DNA from: JALVDI01 sp039186435 | GTDB taxonomy: Bacteria > Myxococcota_A > Polyangia > Polyangiales > Houyiibacteriaceae | Length of the DNA: 45,577 nt | Reading direction: 5' to 3' | Assembly: GCA_039186435.1 (NCBI GenBank) | Contig: JBCDAA010000020.1 | Span: 1 to 45,577 of the forward strand | Part shown: positions 23,552 through 32,660 of the stretch, one piece after another | How the letters are laid out: every line of letters starts with the position of its first letter | Numbering within the stretch: position 1 is the stretch's first letter | The notes under the pieces: model-generated | What the model saw: the letters and a program-made list of their open reading frames with translations, nothing else | What the model was told of the DNA's origin: nothing | Database searches by the model: none | Position numbers and translations under genes: made by a program

Positions 23552-26191
23552 CTAGTTGATGGGAAGCGGAACGATCCGAGTTGTGGTTTCGCCGGCCTGG
23601 ATGTTGACGGAGACGGTGTGACGAACGTCGAACTCCGGGTTCACAAGCGTCACGCGATGACGCCCGCTCGAGAGCTGAATGTTCATCTGAGGCGTGTTGC
23701 CGATGAGCCGTCCATCCACGTAGACCTGCGACCAGGGACGCGTGTTGATGCGAAGCGTTCCCGTACCGCCGCCGCCGCCCATCATCACGGCCGCCGCCAT
23801 CGTCTCTTCCATCACCGGAGGCGGGTCACGCCGCACGGGAGGATTTCGAACCATCCGCGGCGTGCGAACCGCGACACGTTCCCGCTCGAGCTCGGCCTCG
23901 ACCGTCAAGGTCTCCGCGCCCGCAGGAACATCCAGAGGCTGGGCCCAGGTCGCATAGCCCGCGCGCTCCACCCGAACGGTCCACTGATCTCCGCTTAGGT
24001 CGATCTCGCTCCGAGTCGGCGTACGGCCGACGCGTCGCTCTTCGCTCCCGCGGACGAGGGTGACCTGCGCCCCCGAGGGGTCTGACGCGAAACGCACGGT
24101 CACGCGCGCCGGGCCGAGTTCGGCTTGCGGAACCGCGACCAGCTGGCCGGCGGGAACGTTGATCGTGTCTTCCCACGGCGCGCGTCCTTCGAGCTCGAGA
24201 CGGATCGTGTGGGTCCCCGCGGGAATGTCGTTGAGAGTAACCGGGGTCCGCTCCGGGCGCTCGGCGCCGTCGACAAAGACGGTCGCTCCAGGCGGCGAAG
24301 ACGCGAGGGTAAAGCCTCCCGTGGAAGACGACGGCGCCGCGCCATCCTCGGCGACAAGACGAACGTCAGGAAGGCGCAGGTCTTGGCCCGGGGCAAGTTC
24401 GACCTGGGTCGACCACGTGCGATAGCCGCGCTTGCGAACTTCGATAAGGTGCGGCCCGGGAGCCACGTTCGCGATGACGAAGGGACTCGCCGTCGCCGGA
24501 ACGGGCGTCTCGTCGAAGAGAACCACCGGGTCCGCGGGCTCGGTTGCGAGCTGAATCGTGCCCGGCGCGGGCGGCTTGAGGACGTACCAGGCGACGCCGG
24601 CAAGCACGAGAAGGAGCACCACCGCGGAGCCGACCACCAGGGGCATGTTGCTCTTGCGGTCGGAGGGCTGACGCGTCACCGCGGTCGGCTCACGAAGCTT
24701 TTTCGGAGGCGGCTTCGACTGCACCGGCGCGACAGGATCGATGGGCGAAAAAGGCGACGGCGCGCCAGGCGGTGAGCTCGGCGGCGGAGAGGAAGGACTG
24801 TCGAAGGGGGACGGGTTTCCAGACGGACTCGGTGCGGCGGTCGCGACCGGGCTCAAGGGCTGGTGGTCCACCAGTCCGCTTCCCTGGCCGATGGCGCCGA
24901 GGGCCCCCGGCGAGCTCGGAAGCGAAGGCTTGTCGTAGATCGCGGTTGCCAGCTCATCGTCGTCCCAGTCCATGTCGAGCTCCGGCGCCGCAGGGGCCGA
25001 AGGACGAGGAGGAGGCGGCGGAGGCGGCACGGACGCACCCACGCCGGAAGCGCCCACGCCGGAAGCGCCCATTCCGAGGAGCGTCGCTTTGGGACGCGGC
25101 GGCGGAGGCGGCGGAGGAGCCTTGGACACGCTGGCAGCCAACGACAATGGTTTCGGCAGGCGGGGTTCCTTCCGCGGCGGAAGATCGTCAAAGGCGTCCA
25201 AACCGGAGGGCCCTCCTGGGGCTTTGATCTGTCGATACTGTTCGTCTCGGGCTTCTTCCCGAGTGATCTCTTCCGAGAACGATTTGCGCATGTACGCGCC
25301 GAGATCCTTGCGGGCGAAGAAGTTGCCGCTCGTGTACATGAAGGACTGCAGGTCGTCGTGCAGGTCCATCGCGGTCTGGTAGCGGTCGTCGACGTCCTTC
25401 GCGAGCGCCTTGAGGACGATCTGCTCGAGCTCCTCCGGGATCTTCCGGTTGTAGGTGCTCGGCGGCATGATCTCGACGTTGCGCACCTTTTCAAGCGTGG
25501 AAAAGTCGCTCTCCCCGACGAAGAGGCGCTCGCCTGTCAGCAGCTCGTAAAGGACGATGCCCACTGAAAAGACGTCGCTCCGGCGATCGAGGGGAAGACC
25601 GCGCACCTGCTCTGGCGACATGTAGCCGAACTTCCCCTTGAGGATGCCCGCCTGCGTTTTGCCGGCTTTGTTGGCGGCCTTCGCGATGCCGAAATCGATG
25701 AGTTTGATTTCGCCGTCGTAGGAAATCAGGACGTTCTGCGGGGACACGTCACGATGGACGAGGTTGAGGTCACGCGCCGCGGAGTCCTTCTTGTTGTGCG
25801 CGTAGTCGAGGCCCTCGCAGACCTTCATGATGCAATAACAGGCCATCGGGACCGGCACGGTCTCGCCGCGCTTTCGAACCCGATCGAAGATCGCGCGGAG
25901 GTCCTTTCCGCGGACAAACTCCATCGCGATGAAGTAGCTGTCGGCGACCTTTCCGAGATCGAAGATCTGGGCGACATTCGCGTGCGTGAGCTGCACGGCG
26001 ATCTTCGCCTCGTCGATGAACATCGTGATGAACTCTTGGTCCTCCGCGATGCTGGGCAAAATGCGCTTCACGGCGACAAGGCGCTCGAAGCCTTCAACCC
26101 CGAACGCCTTCGCTTTGAAGACTTCGGCCATTCCCCCGACATTCACTCGCTCGAGGAGCAGGTATTTTCCGAACGGTATGGGCTTTTTCAC
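23552..26191 (-). CDS. Ser/Thr protein kinase with PEGA domains
   Basis: 879 residues from GTG 26191 ('MKKPIPFGKYLLLERVNVGGMAEVFKA'); TTG 26239 is possible but adds a leader without similarity. Kinase domain about 8-285 with Lys42 (VAVK), H-R-D (147-149) D148, DFG (166-168) and the activation segment 'GYMSPEQVRG'. A Pro/Ser-rich linker (about 340-515) holds poly-Pro runs and a tandem G-A-S-G-V repeat. One membrane helix (517-537) leads to four PEGA-like beta domains (about 543-879) outside the membrane. Such kinases sense a cell-surface ligand and phosphorylate cytoplasmic targets; ligand and targets unknown. Confidence 0.9.
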   Translation of the reverse strand: MKKPIPFGKYLLLERVNVGGMAEVFKAKAFGVEGFERLVAVKRILPSIAEDQEFITMFIDEAKIAVQLTHANVAQIFDLGKVADSYFIAMEFVRGKDLRAIFDRVRKRGETVPVPMACYCIMKVCEGLDYAHNKKDSAARDLNLVHRDVSPQNVLISYDGEIKLIDFGIAKAANKAGKTQAGILKGKFGYMSPEQVRGLPLDRRSDVFSVGIVLYELLTGERLFVGESDFSTLEKVRNVEIMPPSTYNRKIPEELEQIVLKALAKDVDDRYQTAMDLHDDLQSFMYTSGNFFARKDLGAYMRKSFSEEITREEARDEQYRQIKAPGGPSGLDAFDDLPPRKEPRLPKPLSLAASVSKAPPPPPPPRPKATLLGMGASGVGASGVGASVPPPPPPPRPSAPAAPELDMDWDDDELATAIYDKPSLPSSPGALGAIGQGSGLVDHQPLSPVATAAPSPSGNPSPFDSPSSPPPSSPPGAPSPFSPIDPVAPVQSKPPPKKLREPTAVTRQPSDRKSNMPLVVGSAVVLLLVLAGVAWYVLKPPAPGTIQLATEPADPVVLFDETPVPATASPFVIANVAPGPHLIEVRKRGYRTWSTQVELAPGQDLRLPDVRLVAEDGAAPSSSTGGFTLASSPPGATVFVDGAERPERTPVTLNDIPAGTHTIRLELEGRAPWEDTINVPAGQLVAVPQAELGPARVTVRFASDPSGAQVTLVRGSEERRVGRTPTRSEIDLSGDQWTVRVERAGYATWAQPLDVPAGAETLTVEAELERERVAVRTPRMVRNPPVRRDPPPVMEETMAAAVMMGGGGGTGTLRINTRPWSQVYVDGRLIGNTPQMNIQLSSGRHRVTLVNPEFDVRHTVSVNIQAGETTTRIVPLPIN

Positions 26192-26390
26192 CGCGGCCCC
26201 CGTCGCTGAATCGGCGCAATGTACACAGGCTGCACACAAGGGGCGAGCCCCGAGGCGTGAAAGACGGATGTTCTCGTGAGTTTGGTCACTTTGTGGCCTA
26301 AGGATCCGACGCGGATGTGCCTAGGACCGCCGCGCGAGGCTCCGCCTTGGGAGCGCCCCATGATGCTACAGCCTGTGGCGATTGACGAAT
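26192..26390. other. 199-base gap upstream of kinase gene
   Basis: This gap precedes the kinase gene on the minus strand and follows the stop of the NAGPA-like gene. No reading frame with coding character, and no strong hairpin, was seen. It probably carries the kinase promoter and leader. Confidence 0.4.
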
Positions 26391-29018
26391 TCACGGGGCC
26401 CCCGCATCTGGGCCGGTGAAGCGACGGGGACCTTCCCCGCGAAAGTAGCGAACGCGGCTGTCCTGCATCGGACCCCAGTACATGTACGGGCGTGGCTCGA
26501 CGTTCGGGAAGAGCACCTCTGTCGACGGGCGGCTGTTTGCGAGCAGCCCGAGGGCCGCGAGCGCGTCGACCTCCCGCTCGTATCCATCGGGGCCGGCCAT
26601 GATCTCTTCCGTCACGAAGGCGAGACGGACGTTCTCGGGGAGTTCGATGGCCTCGTCGACCCCGGCGGTCTGCAGACGCTCGACGAGCGAGGTCGGATCG
26701 CCGGCGGCTTCCGCGTAGACCCAAAACCCGTCCTGGTCGACACCGATCGCCGCCTGGGATGTTGCGGTTACGGGCGTTCCTGAAAGCACCTGTGTCGCGC
26801 CTTCGGGAACCTCGCTCACGATGCGATAGCGCTGACCGATGAGCTGCGGCTCCATGACTAGATGACGGGGCCCCTCCGTGGATGTCGCGTTGGTGAGGTA
26901 AGCGAGAACCTCCGTCTCTTCCTCCCCCGCGAGCGGCTGGGGAAGTGCACGACTTGCGTCGATGCGCACCAGCCACGTGCGCGCGTCCTCCGCGCCGCCA
27001 AGCCACGTGCGCGCAAACGCGTGCGTCCAACCGGCGTGCGGAAGACCGCTCGTGACGAAGACGCCCTCGCCTTCCTCCCCCTCACGAAGATGCGGCCCGG
27101 GGAGCACGGGCTTGAGGGTGAGGTAGAAGAAGTCGCGGGGGTCGCGCCGAATGTACCGAGGAAAGGTCATCGGGGTCATCGAGCGAACGAGCTTGCGTCC
27201 GCGGACGCGCCATTCGCGCGCGTAGGGAACGTTGATCTCAAACTCCATGTCGCCGTCGAGACGTCGACCAAGCTCCTCGATCGGGTCCGCGCGCGGAAAG
27301 GCGCGATAGAGCTCGAACGCCGTGTGACGCTGGTTCATGTCGAGGTGCAGCCCGCGCATGCAGCGACCCGCGAGCATTGCTTTGCCGAGCTCTTCGGCGC
27401 CCATCGACTTGCCCCAGAAGTAAATCAGGAAGCCCTCTTCGGTGAGGCAGAGACCCGAGCGATCGATGAAGACCTGCTCCTGGTCGCCCTGGGGTGCCGC
27501 GCCCCAATACCAGCGGCGCCACGGGTTCCATCGATCGCCCTCGACCACGCTCGTGAGGTTCTGGCGGTACTCGACCATGTCGTCGGGGATCTGACGAACG
27601 GCCCAGCGCTCCGCGTAGTGGCGCACGCCCTCGGGCGGGCCCCGCCAGCTTCCCATCGAGACCCGGCCGTCCCGATGCACGGCGACCGTCGCGGCCCAAG
27701 GCTTGGGCGGAAGGTAGACCCGCCCTTCGCTCATCATTCCGAACTCGCCGTGAAGCGACTGAAACCCGCCGTTGAAGCCTGCGATGACCCGGCGGAGCGT
27801 TTCGGGATTTCGAGGCACCATGCCGCGGGCTGTTTCGCCCGTGGCGCTTTCGGGTTCGCGCGTTCCGCTCATCATCCGGAGCTGGACGGCGCGGGGGTCC
27901 CACACCGCGAGGTACACGCGCGTGAACGGGCGCTCGGGATCGACCTGAAGGTAGGTCGTGTAGAGCGCGGGCGGAGCGTTCGGATAGCTCTGCACGAAGG
28001 GGTCCTCGACGATGGCGATCCACTCCCCTTCGCCGCGGGCGGGCTCGTCGATGATCGGATCAAGCGACGCGGGCGGCCAACCGATCTCGGGATCGGTGAT
28101 GGAGAACTCCGCGCGCCTTCGGCTCTCCTCCTCCGTGACGCCCAGCTCTTCCGCCACGCGTTCCTCGGTGTCTGGCGTTCCAAACGCCCCGTAGTACGCC
28201 CGCTGAAAGAAGTCCTTCACCGCGAAGACCCGCGACTCGAGCCACGCGATTGGCTCAGGGCCCACGAACGAAAGGTTGCGAACGGTATCGACCACCCAGG
28301 TGATCGTCCCGGGCATGCCCTTTTCCTGATCCTGCCGCTCGACGCGCTCCGTGCCTTCGACCACCTCGCCGTCGAGCCCAACGACCACGCGGGCCTCGCC
28401 GGCTTCTGCCACGAGCTGGGACCCCTCGACGCGAAGCGCGAGATCATCACTCGCGGGCCGAAGCGCAAATCGGGTGCGTCCGAAGCCTGCGAGTCGCCCG
28501 GTTTCCTGGAGATTGCTGATGGCGTTTTGGGCGCGGGCTCGTCGCGGCCACCCCTCCGTCACCGAAGGAGCCTCACCGCGCAGATCGAGGAGGCAAAACG
28601 CGTCGTAGGCCTCACCGACCCGCACCGCGTAGGCTGCGTGATCGTCACCGATCCTCATCGGCGAGAGCTCATCGGCGCTCGACGATCGCGTCAGGTTGCT
28701 CAACCCGCGAACTGCGAGGACATCCCCGTCGCTCGTGACCCGCGCTGCGACGTAGTAGAGATCGGCGGGCTGTCCGTCCGCGACGAAGCCCCGGAAGATC
28801 GCGCTCCGGTATTCGACGGAGCTCTCGGGACCCCACCAGAGGACACTTTCGGCCTCGACGTCCACCTCGTCAGCGAGCACCTCGGCGAGGGACGCGCTCG
28901 CCGCTCCAGCGCTCGCAAAGCCGTTCCAGCGAACGACCACCAGTCCGGCAAGGCCGACCAGTGAGAGCATCCAGAGGCGCCGGCGGCGGCCGAGCACTGT
29001 GCGAATCCTCTCCCCCAT
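26391..29018 (-). CDS. Large membrane-anchored NAGPA-like protein
   Basis: 875 residues from ATG 29018, preferred since GGGAGGA sits right upstream; ATG 29036 is an alternative. One N-terminal membrane helix (about 17-33) after a basic stretch, then a long periplasmic chain. The central part (about 390-610) has segments like the phosphodiester glycosidase/NAGPA family: 'RVIAGFNGGFQSLHGEFGMMSEGRVYLPP', 'WAATVAVHRDGRVSMGSW', and later 'GLHLDMNQRH' where family members usually have L-D-G-G-G-S. The catalytic-site Gly-Gly-Ser is thus absent, so enzymatic activity is doubtful. The remaining regions are unrecognised. Divergent from the HEAT protein gene. Confidence 0.65.
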   Translation of the reverse strand: MGERIRTVLGRRRRLWMLSLVGLAGLVVVRWNGFASAGAASASLAEVLADEVDVEAESVLWWGPESSVEYRSAIFRGFVADGQPADLYYVAARVTSDGDVLAVRGLSNLTRSSSADELSPMRIGDDHAAYAVRVGEAYDAFCLLDLRGEAPSVTEGWPRRARAQNAISNLQETGRLAGFGRTRFALRPASDDLALRVEGSQLVAEAGEARVVVGLDGEVVEGTERVERQDQEKGMPGTITWVVDTVRNLSFVGPEPIAWLESRVFAVKDFFQRAYYGAFGTPDTEERVAEELGVTEEESRRRAEFSITDPEIGWPPASLDPIIDEPARGEGEWIAIVEDPFVQSYPNAPPALYTTYLQVDPERPFTRVYLAVWDPRAVQLRMMSGTREPESATGETARGMVPRNPETLRRVIAGFNGGFQSLHGEFGMMSEGRVYLPPKPWAATVAVHRDGRVSMGSWRGPPEGVRHYAERWAVRQIPDDMVEYRQNLTSVVEGDRWNPWRRWYWGAAPQGDQEQVFIDRSGLCLTEEGFLIYFWGKSMGAEELGKAMLAGRCMRGLHLDMNQRHTAFELYRAFPRADPIEELGRRLDGDMEFEINVPYAREWRVRGRKLVRSMTPMTFPRYIRRDPRDFFYLTLKPVLPGPHLREGEEGEGVFVTSGLPHAGWTHAFARTWLGGAEDARTWLVRIDASRALPQPLAGEEETEVLAYLTNATSTEGPRHLVMEPQLIGQRYRIVSEVPEGATQVLSGTPVTATSQAAIGVDQDGFWVYAEAAGDPTSLVERLQTAGVDEAIELPENVRLAFVTEEIMAGPDGYEREVDALAALGLLANSRPSTEVLFPNVEPRPYMYWGPMQDSRVRYFRGEGPRRFTGPDAGAP

Positions 29019-29238
29019 TCCTCCCTTCCCTAGCATCGATATCGACACTTGCACGGACGTACGAACGTCCCGACATCCGGCCTCGCAGGACCCGGTTCTC
29101 GCAAGGCGAAGGCGACCTGAGAAACACTTCGTTGCGACTGCATATTTCCAGGCGCCCAACAAAGGTCGAGAGACGATGGTCCGAGGGTCGTGGCTCTGCT
29201 AAGGCCGCCTGCTAGGGATTCGACCCCCAAGGAAAACG
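29019..29238. promoter_or_regulatory. Divergent promoter region with palindrome
   Basis: 220 bases between the NAGPA-like gene (-) and the HEAT gene (+). It contains a perfect interrupted palindrome, GGACGT-ACGA-ACGTCC (29055-29070), which would suit a dimeric regulator. The plus-strand gene has AAGGA (29230-29234) ahead of ATG 29239. No confident sigma70 hexamers and no gene seen. Confidence 0.4.
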
Positions 29239-30105
29239 ATGCTTCGCGCGCTCCTCACGACTTTACTCGCCGTCTCCTTGGTGTCCTCGGTAGAGGCCCA
29301 GCGACGACGTTCTGGCAACGACTCTGCACGCCCGCAGGTCACCCTCTCCGACCTCGATGAAATCACGCCCAAACTTCAGAGCGCCAACGCCGACGAAGTT
29401 CGCGAGGCCATCGACCTCTTGAGCGTGATCGATCGACCGGAAGTGGTTCCCCATCTCGCGACCCTGCTTCGATCCGGCCAGCCGGACGCGATCACGGATC
29501 GCGCGCTTGAGGCCCTTCGCGGTCTCGCTGCGGCCGACGCCATCGAGGTGCTCACCGAGTTTACGAACCACCGCCGTGTAGGTGCGCGGCGGCGTGCGTA
29601 TCAGGCTCTCGCAGCGATTGAGGACTCGCGCATTCCGCAGCTCTTGGAGCGTGGTCTTCGAGACAGCGATCGAAGCGTTCGCGGAGCGGCCGCGTTGGCG
29701 CTTGGTGAAATCGGTGCCGAAGGATCCCTCGACACGCTCTTTATCGCCTTCGAGCGCGGCGTGATCGAGGCGGCGATTGCGATCGGCAAGCTTGGAAACC
29801 GCCAGGCGGTTGAGCGCTACGACGGCTTTCTCGGCAACGAACCGCTCGGTGTGATGCTCTCGGGATACGGTGAGTTTCTTCGCCGCCGGGACATCCCCTT
29901 CGCGACCAAAAAGGGAATCGTGGAACGGCTGGGCGAGGTCGCCGGTGTGATGGTGCGACGCTTTCTCGGCGAGTATTTCGCCACCCTTCCGGAACGAACC
30001 CGCAACCGTGAGATTCGCGAGCTGAAGTCGCTCCTCGAAGAGACGATCGCTCGCATTCCCGAAGAGGCCGCGGGCACTCGAATCGGCCCCCAGGGAGGTC
30101 AGTGA
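29239..30105 (+). CDS. HEAT-repeat periplasmic protein
   Basis: 288 residues, ATG 29239 with AAGGA just upstream. A cleavable signal peptide (about 1-20, 'SSVEAQRR') precedes helical HEAT-like repeats: 'EVREAIDLLSVIDRPEVVPHLATLL', 'ITDRALEALRGLAAADAIEVLTEFT', 'RRRAYQALAAIEDSRIPQLLERGL', 'SVRGAAALALGEIGAEGSLDTLFIAF', 'GVIEAAIAIGKLGNRQAVERY'. A helical C-terminus (about 205-288) is unrecognised. HEAT proteins serve as flexible scaffolds. The stop overlaps the next ATG by one base (TGATG), so the two are made together, and the partner also carries HEAT-like repeats. Confidence 0.8.
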   Translation: MLRALLTTLLAVSLVSSVEAQRRRSGNDSARPQVTLSDLDEITPKLQSANADEVREAIDLLSVIDRPEVVPHLATLLRSGQPDAITDRALEALRGLAAADAIEVLTEFTNHRRVGARRRAYQALAAIEDSRIPQLLERGLRDSDRSVRGAAALALGEIGAEGSLDTLFIAFERGVIEAAIAIGKLGNRQAVERYDGFLGNEPLGVMLSGYGEFLRRRDIPFATKKGIVERLGEVAGVMVRRFLGEYFATLPERTRNREIRELKSLLEETIARIPEEAAGTRIGPQGGQ

Positions 30106-32645
30106 TGCGCACTCTTGTCTTGCTCCTCCTCGCCGCGGGCTGCGGCCCCACCATCAACACGACGGCGTTCAACTATCGCTTCGCGGACAACCGCGCCGAA
30201 GACGTTGCAACCATCCTCCAAGGCACGCCGGGAGCCGCTGCGGCAAGCACTTCGAACGCCACGGGCGAGCCGCTGATCGTCGCGACGACCCACGCGGAAG
30301 AAGCCTCCGCACGCCAGGTGGTCGCGCTCCGTCCAAGCGGCGAGACCCTCTGGTCGGTGACCTTCGACGCACGAACGCGGCCCGAGATCCTCGGCGACGT
30401 GATCATGACGAGCTCCCGCCAGGAAGTCGTCGCTCTCGATCTTCGAAATGGCAGCGAACTCTGGCGCCAGGACGACGAAGGCCTCGCGTACGTCGGCGCA
30501 ACGCGAGCCGGCAACACCATCATGTACGTGGTGAGCGTCGGCGTTGCAGGCGGCGCAACCCGCGTGGGACACATCCGCGCGGTGGACGCGCGGACGGGAA
30601 GCCGCCTTTGGGACTACGAGATCGCCGGCATCCTCGGACGGCCCGAGGCCTACGGACAGTACGTCTTCATTCCCTGGGACCGGCAGAATATCGCGATCCT
30701 CGACATCGCGACCGGCTTCGAAAAGGCGCGCCTTCGTTCGACCGACGACGTCATCGCGTGGGTGCATGCACACCCGTCGGGGCTCTACTACGGCGGACCG
30801 GGAATCTACCGATTCGATGAACGCTCGGCGAACGGCGTGAAGAGTGAGTCCACGTACCGACAGCCGCCGATTCCGGGGGCACCCCGGGAGCCGACGATCG
30901 AAGATGATGGGTTCTACCCGATGCCGGGAACCCGATCCGCACGCGGCCGGATTCGAATCTACTTCGCGCCAAACGGTCCCAACGAAGGCTCCGTATCCGT
31001 CGTCGGTGGCCGCTTCTACTATGTCTACTACCGTTACATCTTCGCCTTTGACGACAGCGACCAGCTCGTCTGGGCACGCATGCTCGACCAGGACGTGATT
31101 CGCGCCGAGGTCCTGGAGTCCGGCTTCTTCGTGGTGGGTGAAGGTGGAACCTTCCGTCTCCTCGACACGAATACTGGCGCCGATCGCTGGACCGGCGGAA
31201 GCGAGATGTCCCTCGCGTCCGCGTCCGTCGATGTCGGCGGATTTGCGCCGACGGGGGAACCAGGCGAAGCCGCCGAGCTTCGCATCGCCCTCACGGAGAT
31301 CGCTGGCGACGCCGACAACCGATTGGTTCCGGCACGCGCTTTCGCGGTGGAGCGCCTAGCGGCGATGGAAGACCCGGAGATCAGCCAGCTCCTTCTCGAC
31401 CTCTACGCGCAGCGAGCCGTGCCGGGCGCCTTGAAGGAAGCCATCGGCACCGCGCTTCGAGCTCGGACGACGGGAACCGAGCATCTCGTGGGCGCCCTCG
31501 ACCAGCGCTTCGACTACCTGGACCAGACGCCCGCGCCGCCGCTGCAGCTCCTCGTGCCGGCGCTGCTCGAGCAGGAAAAGGCCGAGGCGGTTCGGGGTCT
31601 CGTCGGCCACATGCTCGATCACGAAACCCCGGTCGACGTTCTGCCGCTGACCATTCGCGGCGTGGTGGAGCTCGGCGATGAGTCGGTGGTCCCGCCGCTT
31701 CGTACTTTCCTCACGCTCTATCACGCGGACTCGACCTTCGCGGAGAGCCCGCAGGCGCTCGCGGTTGCGGCCGAAGGCATCTTTCGACACGGCGGCGACG
31801 AAGGGCGCGAGATGCTCCAGGCGCTTATGGCCGACGCGTCGACCGTGGCAACGGTTCGAACCGCCATCAACGGCCTCTTTGAGCGTGAGGTGCAGCAGGC
31901 CGAAGCCCAAGCCCAAGCGGAAGCGGAAGCGGCGGCAGCGGCGGCAGCGGAAGCGGCTCGCCAGGAGCGTGCGGCTCGACCGACGCGCCTTTCGCAGATC
32001 CAGATCAACGAGGTCTTCGTTGCGAAGACCGACGCCCTTCGCGGCTGCGTGGAGCAGGAACTCGAGCGTAACCCGCAGCTTGGACAGGTTCGCTTCGTGT
32101 TCATTATCGAGCGTGAAGGCCAGCCTTCGGGATTCCGCTTCGCCCCGAACACGCCCGAGTTCGTCGAGTGTCTCCAGCCGACGATCGCGGAGCTGACCTT
32201 CCCGGCGATCCGCCAGCGTCGTCAGCGCGCGACGTTTACGATCAACCTTCGCTCGAGCGCCGCAAGCACCCAGCCGGTCGCGGAAGCCGTCGATCGCTTC
32301 TGGTGGTCTCGCGCGCAGCGTCGCTCCGAGGCGGCAGGGGGCGGCACGATCGGCCGGCCGTGGTGGGAAGTACGGCAAGCCCCCGCGCGCCAGCAGCCGG
32401 AGCAGCCCGAGCAACCGCCGGAGCAGCCCGAGCAGCCTGACGGCGGCGAGCAGCCGTGGTGGATGCAGGGCGGTCAGAACTCCGGCGAGGGCTCGGAAGG
32501 CGGTTCGGAAGGCAGCTCCGAGGGCAGCTCCGAGGGCAGCTCGGAGGGCAGCTCGGAAGGCAGCTCCGGCTCCGAGGGCTCCGAAGGCGAAGGGTCGACC
32601 GAAGGAGAAAGCGGCGAGCAGCCCTGGTGGCTTCCCGCGGAGTAG
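30105..32645 (+). CDS. Mosaic lipoprotein: PQQ propeller, HEAT, AgmX-like, S/G/E tail
   Basis: 846 residues from ATG 30105, with GGAGGT seven bases upstream and a lipoprotein signal ('MRTLVLLLLAAGC'). Residues of about 30-370 are PQQ-propeller blades ('VVALRPSGETLWSVTF', 'VVALDLRNGSELWRQ', 'RAVDARTGSRLWDYE', 'FRLLDTNTGADRW'). About 395-600 are helical HEAT-like repeats. An Ala/Glu/Gln coiled stretch precedes an AgmX/TonB-like domain (about 630-715: 'ALRGCVEQELERNPQLGQVRFVFIIEREGQPSGF'). The tail (about 730-846) is low complexity, with P-E-Q repeats, 'PWW' motifs and a run of S-S-E-G units. Probably an outer-membrane scaffold; no enzymatic role seen. Confidence 0.75.
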   Translation: MRTLVLLLLAAGCGPTINTTAFNYRFADNRAEDVATILQGTPGAAAASTSNATGEPLIVATTHAEEASARQVVALRPSGETLWSVTFDARTRPEILGDVIMTSSRQEVVALDLRNGSELWRQDDEGLAYVGATRAGNTIMYVVSVGVAGGATRVGHIRAVDARTGSRLWDYEIAGILGRPEAYGQYVFIPWDRQNIAILDIATGFEKARLRSTDDVIAWVHAHPSGLYYGGPGIYRFDERSANGVKSESTYRQPPIPGAPREPTIEDDGFYPMPGTRSARGRIRIYFAPNGPNEGSVSVVGGRFYYVYYRYIFAFDDSDQLVWARMLDQDVIRAEVLESGFFVVGEGGTFRLLDTNTGADRWTGGSEMSLASASVDVGGFAPTGEPGEAAELRIALTEIAGDADNRLVPARAFAVERLAAMEDPEISQLLLDLYAQRAVPGALKEAIGTALRARTTGTEHLVGALDQRFDYLDQTPAPPLQLLVPALLEQEKAEAVRGLVGHMLDHETPVDVLPLTIRGVVELGDESVVPPLRTFLTLYHADSTFAESPQALAVAAEGIFRHGGDEGREMLQALMADASTVATVRTAINGLFEREVQQAEAQAQAEAEAAAAAAAEAARQERAARPTRLSQIQINEVFVAKTDALRGCVEQELERNPQLGQVRFVFIIEREGQPSGFRFAPNTPEFVECLQPTIAELTFPAIRQRRQRATFTINLRSSAASTQPVAEAVDRFWWSRAQRRSEAAGGGTIGRPWWEVRQAPARQQPEQPEQPPEQPEQPDGGEQPWWMQGGQNSGEGSEGGSEGSSEGSSEGSSEGSSEGSSGSEGSEGEGSTEGESGEQPWWLPAE

Positions 32646-32660
32646 CGACCCACGCCGTAG

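Noticed and set aside
25030..25080. Tandem 15-base repeat in the kinase gene as a mobile footprint
   Set aside because: It is an in-frame duplication coding for G-A-S-G-V in the flexible linker.
26862..28964. A 700-codon plus-strand open frame
   Set aside because: It is fully antisense to the NAGPA-like gene, has Arg/His-rich shadow composition and no recognisable domain.
31840..31860. GGTTCGAACC motif as a tRNA T-loop
   Set aside because: It is inside the coding sequence of the mosaic lipoprotein and has no cloverleaf around it.
32497..32580. Tandem GGCAGCTCCGAG-like units as a CRISPR or minisatellite
   Set aside because: They are contiguous in-frame S-S-E-G codons without spacers; coding repeat, not a CRISPR.
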